64,000 nt of DNA from Nostoc sp. C052 (lineage in GTDB: Bacteria; Cyanobacteriota; Cyanobacteriia; Cyanobacteriales; Nostocaceae): NCBI RefSeq assembly GCF_013393905.1, contig NZ_CP040273.1, positions 310,001 through 374,000 of the forward strand, written 5' to 3'. This document shows positions 53,401 to 62,445 of the stretch, piece by piece (the stretch's first letter is position 1; every line of letters begins with the position of its first letter). The translations under genes and the position numbers were made by a program. Below the pieces are notes generated by a model, which ran no database searches, was not told where the DNA came from, and was given only the letters and a program-made list of their open reading frames with translations.

Positions 53401-55953
53401 TTAAACATCCGCGGTGTGATGGGTGATTGGCAAATAAAAGTACGAAGCATACAAGGGCAAAAAATAAATACATTTACTACAAGAAATTTCAATGATATTA
53501 TTTTTAGTTTTAATAGGAAAGTTTTGGCTACTGTTGAAGGCCATTTAGACAAAAATATAATCAGGTTATGGAACTTTCAAGGAAAGCAGATAACGGCATT
53601 CTCAACTAACTATATAGCTCCAACTGTCTTTACATATAGTAGTGTGAGATTTAGTGCCGATGGTAAGAGACTAGCTACTATAGAAGGTGGTTTTTCAACA
53701 GATCGTAACCGCAAAGTGCGAGTATGGAATCTTCAAGGACAACAAATAGCAGAATTTCCTGCTGCCAAAATAGAAGATGTGATTTTAAGTCCCGATGGTG
53801 AGTCAATAGCTATTATTGAAGGTCAAGCAATAAATTATGGAAAAGTGCAGATACGGAATCTTCAAGGACAACAACTTGGTACATTTCCAGCCTTTATTTC
53901 ATCCCTCGTTTCAAGTCCCAGTTCTAGTCCTGATGGTAAGTTGTTAGCTATTGGTTATAAATCCGAAGTACGGCTATGGAGTTTTGCAGAAAAGCGAATT
54001 GTAGCGACGATTATTCCTGAAGCTATGCTTTCAAGGATCGGCTTTACTCCTGATAGCAAACTGTTAGCTACTTTAGAAACTCATAAAGATCGCCAAATTG
54101 TACGTTACTGGAACACCCAAGGACAACAGTTAGCCTCTTTTGCGACGACTGGCTATGTAAATGATATCAAGTTTAGTCCCGATGGCAAACTTTTGGCAAC
54201 TCTAGAAAGTCGTGGATATAACGCAAAAGTGCGTCTCTGGAATCTCCAAGGAAAACAAGTAGCTGAATTTCCCTCTGGTGACAGTGAAGTTAAAAATATC
54301 AAGTTTAGTCCCAATAGCAAACTGTTAGCTGCGATAGAAGCTGATGAAAATCAGACAAAAGTACGTTTGTGGAATATTCAAGGACAACAGGTAGGTGAAT
54401 TTATATCCGCTGATGGCAATATCAAAAATATCAATAGTATTAATTTTAGTCCTGATGGCAAGCTGCTGGTTATTCAAGGTGAGGGTCAAGGCTGGCTGTG
54501 GCATGTTAAAGATTTAGATGAACTGTTAACAGAAGGTTGTGATTACCTGAAAGATTATTTGGCTAATCATCCCAAAACCCTCAAAGAACTTCATGTATGC
54601 CAAACAAAGTTAGGCATTTCTCCTACCATATATCTTCCAGATTTTGAGCCATTCCAAGAATGGTGGATAAAGTTACCGATTACTTGGAACTTTTGGACTT
54701 TTTACTGGCTATTTTGGCTGCCCTCCTGGTTACTATCTTGCCGTGCAGATATAGTATGCTTTCCTGGCTATATTTTACGTTTATTCAAACGACATGAAAA
54801 AGAAATTCTATTTTATGAAAAAATAGTTAAACTCACACCTAAATGGTGCCGAGTCTGGCAGATTCAGGGTCAAGCATTAAGTAATTTAAATCGACATGAA
54901 GAAGCCATTGCATCCTACAATAAAGCTCTTGAAATTAATCCCAAGGACTACTGGAGTTGGAATAATCGGGGTTGGGAGTTACAAAAAATAGAGCGGAATG
55001 AAGAGGCGATTGCCAACTATAAAAAAGCCATTCAACTCGACCCAAATCAGGAAACAGCTTGGTCAAACCTGGAGGCAACACTAAAGAATTTAAATCGGTC
55101 AAATGAGTTAATTTCTTACTATGATGAATGGCTGGAACGCAAACCTAAAAAAGCCTTACTTTGGAAAAAACGAGGCTGGTTATTAGCGGAAAAGCAACAA
55201 CACTACGAAGACGCACTTGTTTCTTTTGATAGAGCAATTAAACTCAAACATAACTATTACGATGCTTGGAATGGTCGAGGCTGGACATTGTATAAAGTGC
55301 AGCATTATGAAGAAGCTATCGCTGCATACGACCAAGCAATTAAAATCAATCCTGATTACTATTTAGCTTGGCATAACCGAGCCTTTTCTTTAGCAGCATT
55401 GCAGCGATATGAAGATGCAATCTATTCCTACGACGAAGCCTTAAAACTCGATCCAAATCATTATTTTGCGTTGTATGGCTGGTATGAAAAAGGTGTGGCT
55501 TTAACCTATTTAGAGCGATATGAAGAAGCGATTTCAAGCTTCGAGCAACTTATTGAAATTATATCTGACAATCTTAAAGATGATAATGGTGCAAAGCGAG
55601 TTTTAAATTTTGAAGTAAGTTGCTTTCAGCATCTAATGATTTATCTTGGCACAGCCTACGCTTTACATGGCAACATAGAGGCAGCTCAAAAACAATGGCA
55701 AAAAGGCTTAGAAGTATACCAAGAAGATGAACCTTGCCTGAAACTTAGCCGCATACTCTACAAAATTGCTGTAGGAGAAACCGAAGAAGCTATCACAAAG
55801 ATAAAAACAATGCTTGAGGAAGATATAGCACTAGAAATACTCCAGGATGCCCTAAAAGATGCTGAAGTTTTAGCACGATGTCCCATTGAAGGGATTAATC
55901 AAGTAGTTCAGTTATTGAAACAACGATTGGGAGTGGCAACCAGTCAAAATTAA
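50500..55953 (+). CDS. giant AAA_35-TM-WD40-TPR protein
   Basis: 1817 residues, GTG start 7 bp after the previous stop. Residues 1-400: AAA_35-type ATPase with VLNSRQSGKSSLRVRTMQRL Walker A (40-50) and IVIFIDEIDSVLS Walker B (133-145). One membrane helix at about 462-481 flanked by charged coils. Residues about 567-1335: around 16 WD40-like repeats with FSPDGKLLAT and VRLWNLQGQQVA phrases. A Trp-rich hydrophobic stretch at about 1388-1430 may be a second membrane region. Residues about 1448-1800: TPRs (EEAIASYNKALEINPKDYW and others). Large sensor scaffold; no tag was seen. Full length, no frame break. Confidence 0.88.
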   Translation: MVDQYIFSGSLPENASTYVIREADSQLYEGLKAGKFCYVLNSRQSGKSSLRVRTMQRLRDDGVQCAAVDLSAGGIQNVPPEQWYADLIDTLIDSFGLDLDFGDWWEANQLNSLVTRFRKFLEEVLLVEVQESIVIFIDEIDSVLSLNFPADDFFALIRACYNKRVDNPQYNRLTFCLLGVASPTSLIQDKQCTPFNIGQAISLKGFQLHEVKPLEKGLYGKFSNPQAIIQEILQWTGGQPFLTQKLCKIFLEYVDTKNFPSPENIELISVAHPQSLIPELVRWFIIENWESQDEPEHLRTIRDRLLYNGLSMSKLLGLYQQILQKGEILIDNSYEQTQLQLSGLVVKQQGSLRVYNRIYELVFDSVWVGKALADLRPYSEAITAWLNSNYQDESRLLRGQALQDAQIWAADKNLSDADYHFLNASLDFDRREAQTALAAEKEASQILTKANQKAKRTIKRGVAGFILISVGAVSVITWASTNLQKAQKDLKETQTVTRIEREGKNVGQQFKFSQLDTLVSTMRAAQELKDIVSDGRPLENYPTTTPILSLQTILDRIQEKNRIEDENGNFQDAQFSPDGKLLATAGGDNKVILRNLQGQQIVTFSADHKIEYLQFSPDSKLLATVGDYRYDGKIRLWNLQGQKVAEFSLNGRSFSSLSFSPDQKLLAITDYDNNFGSSKNKMRLWNIQRQQVASFPVTNVNNVSFSPDGKLLAIVEGEAYNNTRRVRLSDLQGKQVATFSTGDVEEVNFSPDSKLLAIEEREDSLKRKVRLWNLQGKHGDDFKSLRFSHNGKFLATISADNKVNLYSSKNQLIASFQTDEVDEIKFSPDSNNLAILKKYGYSQKLQLWNIPKQQITTLPASNPFRIFFSDDSKFLAVHEGITATADDARNGKLRLWNFEGQEIIEIPAVPNIKDIKISPDGKQLTVVKDNKIYLWNLYKQQIAKFPSSIIEHLTFSDDGKLFTTKEGLNIRGVMGDWQIKVRSIQGQKINTFTTRNFNDIIFSFNRKVLATVEGHLDKNIIRLWNFQGKQITAFSTNYIAPTVFTYSSVRFSADGKRLATIEGGFSTDRNRKVRVWNLQGQQIAEFPAAKIEDVILSPDGESIAIIEGQAINYGKVQIRNLQGQQLGTFPAFISSLVSSPSSSPDGKLLAIGYKSEVRLWSFAEKRIVATIIPEAMLSRIGFTPDSKLLATLETHKDRQIVRYWNTQGQQLASFATTGYVNDIKFSPDGKLLATLESRGYNAKVRLWNLQGKQVAEFPSGDSEVKNIKFSPNSKLLAAIEADENQTKVRLWNIQGQQVGEFISADGNIKNINSINFSPDGKLLVIQGEGQGWLWHVKDLDELLTEGCDYLKDYLANHPKTLKELHVCQTKLGISPTIYLPDFEPFQEWWIKLPITWNFWTFYWLFWLPSWLLSCRADIVCFPGYILRLFKRHEKEILFYEKIVKLTPKWCRVWQIQGQALSNLNRHEEAIASYNKALEINPKDYWSWNNRGWELQKIERNEEAIANYKKAIQLDPNQETAWSNLEATLKNLNRSNELISYYDEWLERKPKKALLWKKRGWLLAEKQQHYEDALVSFDRAIKLKHNYYDAWNGRGWTLYKVQHYEEAIAAYDQAIKINPDYYLAWHNRAFSLAALQRYEDAIYSYDEALKLDPNHYFALYGWYEKGVALTYLERYEEAISSFEQLIEIISDNLKDDNGAKRVLNFEVSCFQHLMIYLGTAYALHGNIEAAQKQWQKGLEVYQEDEPCLKLSRILYKIAVGETEEAITKIKTMLEEDIALEILQDALKDAEVLARCPIEGINQVVQLLKQRLGVATSQN

Positions 55954-56182
55954 TCAGAAAGTGAGTGCGGTCGCAGGGCGAGTGCTCATACCTTAAACTA
56001 CTCGAATTGACTTACCCTACCAAGCATTATCCACAATTACTTTAAATTAAAAAGCAAAAATTTTTGGGCTGGATAACCAGCAAAGCTTGCATTATTTCTT
56101 AACTAAATTACCTTTGGATATAGAAAAGTTAAGAGCCTTACGAGTAGAGCTAATTTTAGAACTAATAAGCAGACGCATAACC
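55954..56182. other. island right boundary, no gene supported
   Basis: About 230 bp after the giant gene; AT-rich with no recognised feature. Confidence 0.4.
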
Positions 56183-56314
56183 CTACTCCCCCACTGGACA
56201 CCGCCGCATCATCTCCGCAACCGCGGCCGCCTCACCATCCAGCGTATACACAACCTCAACCGACATTGCAATCACAACCCTCTGCCGTCTCGCCCACTTA
56301 AACCAATCCTCCAC
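56183..56314 (-). CDS. possible small basic/acidic protein
   Basis: About 43 residues if a GTG at 56314 is used (VEDWFKWARRQRVVIAMSV, then VVYTLDGEAAAVAEMM). The frame stays open upstream to the stop of the next gene, with a CAAC Cys pair and GGAGGAG within it, so the true start is unclear. Codon use looks protein-like and GC-rich. Not recognised. Confidence 0.3.
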   Translation of the reverse strand: MEDWFKWARRQRVVIAMSVEVVYTLDGEAAAVAEMMRRCPVGE

Positions 56315-56386
56315 AGTAGATTTGGACTGTGTGGACTCCGTTTTTCTCTCCTCCTTACAAGCAGCACAAACACGGCTTCTGGTGAA

Positions 56387-56596
56387 TTAACGCCAATCCT
56401 TGTTCGGAGTGCTTCCTTCAAAGTCAGCGATCGTGCTATTGCTCCCAGTATTAAGCAACACGCCATCAACAATCGCAATCCCCCACTGCGGAAACTTCGC
56501 CAGCAATTTCTTGATCACAATCTGCAAAGCCGGATCATCCTTCCAGCATTGTTGGAGGAAGTCAAAACCAGGATTTTTCCCAACCAGAGAACCCAT
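56387..56596 (-). CDS. small hypothetical protein
   Basis: 69 residues from MGSLVGKNPG, with GGAG 8 bases upstream. Contains FDFLQQCWKDDPALQIVIKK and FPQWGIAIVDGVLLNT. A longer frame upstream includes Nostoc and STRR repeats (56650-56720) and is not credible. Not recognised; plasmid-type gene by context. Confidence 0.45.
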   Translation of the reverse strand: MGSLVGKNPGFDFLQQCWKDDPALQIVIKKLLAKFPQWGIAIVDGVLLNTGSNSTIADFEGSTPNKDWR

Positions 56597-56639
56597 TTTC
56601 AGTTTCTCCATTCGCAATAGTCTAGTCTTGGATCTAATG

Positions 56640-56720
56640 GCGATGTCTTCTCTACGAGACGCTCCGCGAACAGCAGTAAACAACGCCTCATACCAATTCG
56701 CAATTCGCAATTCGCAATTA
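56640..56720. repeat. Nostoc repeat and STRR units
   Basis: CTACGAGACGCTCCGCGAAC at about 56652, then CAATTCGCAATTCGCAATTCG heptamers near 56694 (units AATTCGC). Between two plasmid-type genes. Confidence 0.65.
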
Positions 56721-56771
56721 AAAAACTTAGATGCAGCGAAGCTTTCACGTCTTACATCTGTATCAGATTTT

Positions 56772-57923
56772 TCATGAAATGGTATCACTAGATTTTTGCA
56801 CCTGATAATTGACCACAGATATATTCCACTGCTTCTCAAACTTGCTGATTGTTGCCCTCATACTGGCATAATACTTGCTGTCTAGCAAATATTGAATTAC
56901 CCACAATGGAGGGCATTCTCCAACGTTTGCTCTATCCAACCATTCAAATATCTCACTTTGATTTAATGACACGGGCGCGGCGGAACAAGTACCTTCATGA
57001 GAGATTGTAGGCTCAACACCACAATCCTCATTTTCAGCCAACAAAGAAGCAGAGGGACGACTCGGTTCTATTTTTTGATGTGCGATCGCTTCCTTAGAAG
57101 AAAATTCATTTTGAGCGACGGGCGCGGCGGAAGAATCGCCTCCATGAGAGACTACCGCCTCATCGCCACAATCCTGCTTTTCAGCCAACAACAAAGCAGA
57201 TTCTCCCTGTACAGCTTCCACTAGCGCCAGCGTCGTACAGTCCGTTACCGCAGGTAACTCTTCCTCCAACTCTTTCACGCTTTCAACAGTCTGAGGCGAA
57301 GCGCCCCCCAAGGGCGCATGAGCCGTCTCCTCTTCATCTGAATTTCCTGTAAGCGTGTCAGAGACACACCTAACGAACTCTTTTGTAGAGTTCGTTAGGT
57401 GTTCCTGAACAGTTCGTGAGGGTTCACAGAACCCTTTCTCTGACTGACTTTGATCTGAAATAGATGCTTCATACAAAGCACCCATTTCTTCAGAGCCAGC
57501 ATCTTTGTCTGAAATCTCAGCATTTGATTCTTGTTTTGTAGAATCTGGTTCCTGATTTTCAGCATTGGGTTTCTCCCAGAACTCCTTCATTCTGCTGCCG
57601 TGCAAATTCCTTACCATCCAGCTAGCAGTTTCTCGTCCATCCTGAATCGACTTGTCTGGTTTGAAAATGAACAGTCCACTTTCGGAGAGAATTTTCTTTG
57701 CAGAGATAAAAGTACTGTACCCCATCCCAGTAGAAAGAGGCATCCACCGAGAACCATAGGGGTCAGCCGTCCAACACTCCTGCCATAGCTGATTGACTGA
57801 AGGCTTTTGTTGCGATGCCCACAGCATATCTTGAATCGGAATAATCACATGAAGCCGCTTATACGGTGATTGTGCTTTAGCAGCAGCCTTTTTGAGCTTG
57901 GGTTTTGTGATGGTTGCGGTCAT
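56772..57923 (-). CDS. plasmid-type protein with acidic repetitive middle
   Basis: 383 residues. N-terminus: basic, with KRLHVIIPIQDMLWASQQKP and a winged-helix-like SRWMPLSTGMGYSTFISAKK, FIFKPDKSIQDGRETASWMV. The middle (about 115-310) is acidic and low in complexity, with a 34-residue duplication (LLLAEKQDCGDEAVVSHGG and LLAENEDCGVEPTISHEG). The C-terminus (about 320-383) is a globular helical part. It resembles cyanobacterial plasmid DNA-binding proteins of unknown role. The upstream region 57924-58143 has no supported gene. Confidence 0.6.
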   Translation of the reverse strand: MTATITKPKLKKAAAKAQSPYKRLHVIIPIQDMLWASQQKPSVNQLWQECWTADPYGSRWMPLSTGMGYSTFISAKKILSESGLFIFKPDKSIQDGRETASWMVRNLHGSRMKEFWEKPNAENQEPDSTKQESNAEISDKDAGSEEMGALYEASISDQSQSEKGFCEPSRTVQEHLTNSTKEFVRCVSDTLTGNSDEEETAHAPLGGASPQTVESVKELEEELPAVTDCTTLALVEAVQGESALLLAEKQDCGDEAVVSHGGDSSAAPVAQNEFSSKEAIAHQKIEPSRPSASLLAENEDCGVEPTISHEGTCSAAPVSLNQSEIFEWLDRANVGECPPLWVIQYLLDSKYYASMRATISKFEKQWNISVVNYQVQKSSDTIS

Positions 57924-58143
57924 TTTACAATCTCCTGTTTATGTTGACGCACGGAAATTTCCCCCACTGTGATGCAGAGTTTGGTTTGCTATTTATCGGT
58001 CTTAAAAGTTATCAGTACATTTAGCAGTACAACTAGCTACATTGTTATAATCGTGTTGTTGTCTACCGTTTGCGGCGGAGACACTTTTCATAGGGTGATT
58101 GCACAGTTTTTAACTAAGCAATCGCTCTAATCAACAACTTCAC

Positions 58144-59751
58144 CTACTCTTTTTCCGGTTGCCAGAATCGCAATTCGTCTCGGAAATACCTATCAGTCTT
58201 TTTTGATTGCTCCTTCCAGCAATCCCAGGCAACCAAAAGTTCCTCGCCTAAATCCTCTACTACTTCACCCCTCTCTACATACAAAGTTCGGTAAGGGTCG
58301 GCGTGGGCAACGACAGAACCAACGCCAATAGTGCGCGGTTGAAGGGATGCGTTCTGGAGAGCAGTAATTAATTCTGTTTCTTGGGTGGTCAATTCCGCCC
58401 AATAATCCTGTTTAATCACCTCATACTCTTGGGCCACTGCCCAATAGTCCTGCCACATACACCCTGGTTTAGTTAGCACTGCCCTAATGTCGCTAACTGC
58501 TTGGGGCAACATTTCTAATTGCTCGGCTCGATATGCGATCGCAGTTGGTGTTGGCTCACTTCCCAGAATTATCGCCGCAGCTTCGAGCGCTTGGGTATTG
58601 TTCATAGCACTGGCGAGATTCTTCAACGCCATACCCATCAGCCGTAGACATTCTTGGGCGTTCTCCTTGGGGGGTTCTTGGGCCAGTGATCGCAAATCAA
58701 TGGTTTTCTCTAACGCCTGTTTAACTTGCTTGTTCAAAACTTTGGTCGCTTGCTGGGTCATGGTATTCCCCCACTGTTGCGAAGGACGCTGCTCTACGGC
58801 GTTTTCCAAATCCTGAATACGCTGCCTAAGCTGTTGGTTCTCAGTCTCCAACTGCCGTAGGGATTCCATCTCATCTAGGCGTTGTTGCAACTGAATATTC
58901 TGCTCCCTCTGCTGCTTGTACAATTGCTGCAAGGATTGGATTTGTTCTTGTACCTGGGCTTCGGCTCTAGCATTAACTTCTGCTTGTAGCCCAATTCTCA
59001 ATTCCTGCTCTAGACGCTCTAACTCCTGCTGGTGTTGCTCTTTGATTTGGGCGATCGCTTCCGTGTATTCTGGTGGATAATTTCGCTCTCTGGGAAAGGG
59101 AACGCTGGGGGCATCTAAATCGGTGTTGTTGATGAGCAGCCTCTCACCATCAGCAAAGGTAACAATCTGTTGCCAACGATTTGGTGCGTCTGCCTCAATC
59201 ACTCCCGAATCCCCATAACGAGGGTGTGACTGTTGTGAAACTGTGACAATGGCTTTTTGAGGAACCACTGGTTCTTGAATTTTGGGAACCATTGGTTCCT
59301 GAGTAGATTGCTTTTTGCGTGGAAGTTGAGGAACCACAATATTTGCAGCAGCCGCAAAGTCTGATTCACCAGGGGACGGGTTATCTTTGAGAGCGATCGC
59401 TACAGCTTGTTTTAGTTTCTCTGGTTCCTTGACTAACCGTAGTAGTGGACGGGCCTGACGCTCATTTTTAATGTGTCCGCCCAACTCACCAACTGCGTCT
59501 ATGACCTTTTTGGCTCCTAGCAGTTGGTTGATTCGTCGGTATCCGCCCCAGGCGTATAACTCACGCTGGCAGTATTCTTCAAAGTTTTTATATCCAGCTT
59601 GCAGATAAAGCTGCTGTTCTCGCATCTGGAGAATTTCATCTACCGCTTGCCACTCGAATCTGTCGATGGCGGTGAAGGTTTCCTGGATGCTGGTGTTGAG
59701 GTTGCTATAATCGAGTGCTGATGTTGTCTCGGAACGGTTTAGTGTCAGCAT
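58144..59751 (-). CDS. plasmid-type DNA-binding/coiled-coil protein
   Basis: 535 residues from MLTLNRSETT; an ATG 36 codons upstream is also open but has no better ribosome site. Residues about 15-150: helical domain with YKNFEEYCQRELYAWGGYRR and RQARPLLRLVKEPEKLKQAV, similar in style to ParB-like/KorB-like N-terminal domains on cyanobacterial plasmids. Then a Pro/Gln-rich linker, a segment with PRYGDSGVIEADAPNRWQQI, and a long coiled coil (about 245-345). The function is unknown; partition or replication control is a guess. Confidence 0.6.
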   Translation of the reverse strand: MLTLNRSETTSALDYSNLNTSIQETFTAIDRFEWQAVDEILQMREQQLYLQAGYKNFEEYCQRELYAWGGYRRINQLLGAKKVIDAVGELGGHIKNERQARPLLRLVKEPEKLKQAVAIALKDNPSPGESDFAAAANIVVPQLPRKKQSTQEPMVPKIQEPVVPQKAIVTVSQQSHPRYGDSGVIEADAPNRWQQIVTFADGERLLINNTDLDAPSVPFPRERNYPPEYTEAIAQIKEQHQQELERLEQELRIGLQAEVNARAEAQVQEQIQSLQQLYKQQREQNIQLQQRLDEMESLRQLETENQQLRQRIQDLENAVEQRPSQQWGNTMTQQATKVLNKQVKQALEKTIDLRSLAQEPPKENAQECLRLMGMALKNLASAMNNTQALEAAAIILGSEPTPTAIAYRAEQLEMLPQAVSDIRAVLTKPGCMWQDYWAVAQEYEVIKQDYWAELTTQETELITALQNASLQPRTIGVGSVVAHADPYRTLYVERGEVVEDLGEELLVAWDCWKEQSKKTDRYFRDELRFWQPEKE

Positions 59752-60133
59752 GGTTTTACCTATATGTGCTGCATACCGCGTAAAAAACTGCTTATATGGG
59801 CGAACGAAATTAGCCACTGTAGATGGTACAGGGCGATTTGATATTGTTTTATTGATCATGAACTGTGCAATTTGTGAGACTGACCAAAGAGCAATGTTTT
59901 TGAGGCACTAACTCAAGGGGTTTAGTTTTCTCCAAATTTTGAAAGGCACAAAACATATTTTGAGGTGTAGAGGAACTAGCTATACCCCCTGTTTACTACC
60001 TGTAGCCAACTGTTCTCACAGGTGGTACAGATGCGCCACTTCCATGTGGGATGTGACACTTTTACAGAATATGTTTGTTATCCCAAATGGTAGCACAGTA
60101 TCATCACAAAAGATGCAACACCTTTAAAGCAGT

Positions 60134-60163
60134 AAACCCGCCTATTGGTTGGCGGGTTTTTCC
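60134..60163. terminator. GC-rich hairpin with T-tract
   Basis: AAACCCGCC pairs with GGCGGGTTT around TATTGGTT; a T-run follows on the plus strand. It lies beyond the RHH gene's 3' end on the other strand, so it may serve either direction. Confidence 0.6.
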
Positions 60164-60218
60164 TTGAGCATTTCTTTTAGTTTTTCTAGTAATTGCCTGA
60201 GAGATTCGTTCTCTTCTC

Positions 60219-60431
60219 TCAGGCGGCAGTTTCCCCCAATACTAACTCTTCTAATTTTGCGACTCTGTGCTTTAGCTCCACAATATCGCCAGACTCAGCT
60301 TTGTTACCCAGATATTGCTCAATTAAATCAAGCAGGACATCGGTAGCGTTCTTACCTTCTTCCTTGACCTTTTGGTAAAAAGCATCCTTCTTTTCTGGTG
60401 AAATCCTGATATTTAGCCTTGATTCAGTCAT
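60219..60431 (-). CDS. RHH DNA-binding protein, probably frameshifted from a leucine-zipper tail
   Basis: 70 residues: strand SRLNIRISPEKK, helices DAFYQKVKEEGK and NATDVLLDLIEQYL, then a coiled start (LKHRVAKLEELVLGE). Just past the stop, the next frame encodes LREENESLRQLLEKLKEML and ends at 60142, a perfect leucine-zipper continuation, so one base has probably been lost or gained near 60225. RHH plus coiled coil is usual for plasmid copy-control or partition repressors. AGAGGAAAG precedes the ATG. Plus-strand frames opposite are not credible. Confidence 0.65.
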   Translation of the reverse strand: MTESRLNIRISPEKKDAFYQKVKEEGKNATDVLLDLIEQYLGNKAESGDIVELKHRVAKLEELVLGETAA

Positions 60432-60654
60432 AGTACTTTCCTCTTTTCTTGATCAACGCTATCAGCGAAACCCTTGTATTAACAAGTGTACTCCCAAGTA
60501 TTTATATTTTGTTATCCCAATGTATTGACAAATGGGATAACAGACAATATACTATATTTATAAGCCTAAACAAAAGACGACCGCCGCAGTCTGGAAAACG
60601 AAGCGATCGCCCTTTGTCAAAACCTAACCCAAAGCATGAGTCAGGAATATAATT

Positions 60655-61257
60655 ATGACGCATTCAACCTATACAGAGCAAGCACCTCCAAGCTTCAATC
60701 TCAACACACTAATCACATTTGCTGATGCCCCTCGCAGAGATGAACAAGCCCTAGCCCAAGCAGAACTGTACACTTACCTCGAATCCCAATCCGAAGCTGT
60801 AGCGCCAACCAAAGACCCCCTAACATCTCGTGACCGTCGCATCATTGGCGAGATTATCGAAGTCCAACCCGAAACAGTGCGTACAATCTGGATTGAAGGC
60901 GGGATTACGGTATGGGTGCGGTTCATAAACGGTAGCTGCTTGCCTTTTGACCGAGACTGGTTCGCAAAAAGAGTTGCAGAGGTTAAAGCGACACTTCCAG
61001 AAACTCCATTGGAGCGCAATGAACGCCTCAGCGATGAATTAGAAGAAGCTTGTGTCAAGTTCAACCTGTGGCATCCCCAGATTGATTGGTTATCCTTCAG
61101 TACTAAACTTTACCGAAATAATCAGCTAGTAGGCTACATCGGTTGCAATTACCAAGGCTGGTATTCCAGACCCCGCACATACGGCATGAACAGATTCGCA
61201 TCGAGTGCTTCAGAAACGATTACGTTTTTGGGAGTCCGACCAGCTGTAGCAGCATAA
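60655..61257 (+). CDS. hypothetical protein, 200 residues
   Basis: Not recognised. N-terminal part is acidic and helical (APRRDEQALAQAELYTYLES), middle has ETVRTIWIEGGITVWVRFI with strand pattern, and C-terminal YIGCNYQGWYSRPRTYGMN. No signal or membrane segment. Belongs to a run of small plus-strand genes typical of cyanobacterial plasmids. The 5' flank has an HIP1-type GCGATCGC. Confidence 0.55.
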   Translation: MTHSTYTEQAPPSFNLNTLITFADAPRRDEQALAQAELYTYLESQSEAVAPTKDPLTSRDRRIIGEIIEVQPETVRTIWIEGGITVWVRFINGSCLPFDRDWFAKRVAEVKATLPETPLERNERLSDELEEACVKFNLWHPQIDWLSFSTKLYRNNQLVGYIGCNYQGWYSRPRTYGMNRFASSASETITFLGVRPAVAA

Positions 61258-61512
61258 CCACTGACTTGAAGAAGAATTCAGAAGTCGGAATTCAGGAGTC
61301 AGAATCAATGTTCGTTGGGGATTCAGACCCCAACCGATTGTAGATACCGTGCAGACGATAGGGTTTTAAACCCGTTTATTCATCCACCAGTCGCACAGAA
61401 TTCAATTCTGAATTCTGGCTCCTGACTCCTGAATTCTGTTTGATAAAAAGGGCGATTGCACATCAAGACAATTGTAATCGCCTCTACAGTGTAATAGGTA
61501 ACAAACATCACA
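61258..61512. repeat. inverted repeat of GAATTC/GAGTCAG units
   Basis: GAATTCAGGAGTCAGAA near 61290 is mirrored by CTGACTCCTGAATTCTG near 61423, about 130 bp away. Gene-free; foldback repeat typical of Nostoc. Confidence 0.6.
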
Positions 61513-61845
61513 ATGGCATACACCACAGAAACTACGCCCTCTCTTCAAGTAGCCGAGTTGGATGATTCACTAGAGAAAATTTTTCTACCGCCAACAGACC
61601 CGAATGCAGAGATTATCGAAATCCCTGGTTACACACTCGTTTACGTCAATGGAGCCTGCCCCAAGAATTATCGGGTCTATAAAGGTCATTCAATGATTGG
61701 GGTAATATTTCAGCACATCACCCACTGGTCTAACGCTATGGATCAGATTCGGTACGCCCAAGCAGAAGAAGCAGCAGTTGGGTTGGATGACTTCATGGAA
61801 GTAGCAAAGAAATCCAGAGTTACAGATAAAGCCATAGCAGCATAG
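61513..61845 (+). CDS. hypothetical protein, 110 residues
   Basis: Acidic N-terminus, then a small mixed domain (PGYTLVYVNGACPKNYRVYK) and a helical end. Not recognised. Possibly co-transcribed with the next two genes. Confidence 0.5.
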   Translation: MAYTTETTPSLQVAELDDSLEKIFLPPTDPNAEIIEIPGYTLVYVNGACPKNYRVYKGHSMIGVIFQHITHWSNAMDQIRYAQAEEAAVGLDDFMEVAKKSRVTDKAIAA

Positions 61846-61866
61846 TTAACTTCACCAATTACAACC

Positions 61867-62193
61867 ATGCAATCAACAATATCAATTCCACACGGTTGGA
61901 AATACCCTCGTTTTACTTTAGGACAACGTGCAGAACAAGGATTGATTATCGGCATCAAGTATTATCCAAGCGACAGTTTTTTAGCATACGAATATGGTGA
62001 AGGCTGGCGGTACATCGCCATGCCTGATATCAATTCTATTGATGAAGGAAATCACTTAGAGAACGAAATTAAATTACTGACACCACAGGAATTGAGAGCA
62101 GGAATTCAGGCTGAAATAGAAAAATGTCTACGCCAACTTGAACTGCTTAAGTACGAATTAAAAGCAATTCCTGGAGGCATAGCTAATGGCTAA
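61867..62193 (+). CDS. hypothetical protein, 108 residues
   Basis: Beta-rich N-terminal half with RAEQGLIIGIKYYPSDSFL and GEGWRYIAMPDIN, resembling a short SH3-like fold, then a helical tail. The stop overlaps the start of the next gene by 8 bases. Small proteins of this type are frequent in Nostoc accessory DNA. Confidence 0.55.
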   Translation: MQSTISIPHGWKYPRFTLGQRAEQGLIIGIKYYPSDSFLAYEYGEGWRYIAMPDINSIDEGNHLENEIKLLTPQELRAGIQAEIEKCLRQLELLKYELKAIPGGIANG

Positions 62194-62401
62194 ACTGCCC
62201 AAAAACTGCTCTGACCTCACGGCTGCTAGCTTGCTGCTTTTCTTGCGCCGCTATGGTGGTTCTGCTCCTTTACACAGTATTAATTTTTCACGAACAGTAA
62301 TCCAATCATTACTCGATAGAGAACTAGTAAGAGTGCAGAATACCAAACACGGTTTTTTGTTGACAATTACACAAGATTCTGACAAATTACCGACTCACTA
62401 A
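62186..62401 (+). CDS. hypothetical protein, 71 residues
   Basis: Overlaps the previous gene by 8 bases, suggesting coupling. ASLLLFLRRYGGSAPLHSIN and VIQSLLDRELVRVQN look like a small winged-helix-type fold. Not recognised. Confidence 0.5.
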   Translation: MAKLPKNCSDLTAASLLLFLRRYGGSAPLHSINFSRTVIQSLLDRELVRVQNTKHGFLLTITQDSDKLPTH

Positions 62402-62445
62402 GCCCATTAACTCACTAAAACAAACGCAACAAATACAACACCATC

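Noticed and set aside
53015..53552. Short frames inside the WD40 gene on both strands
   Set aside because: Shadows of the long repeat-rich coding frame.
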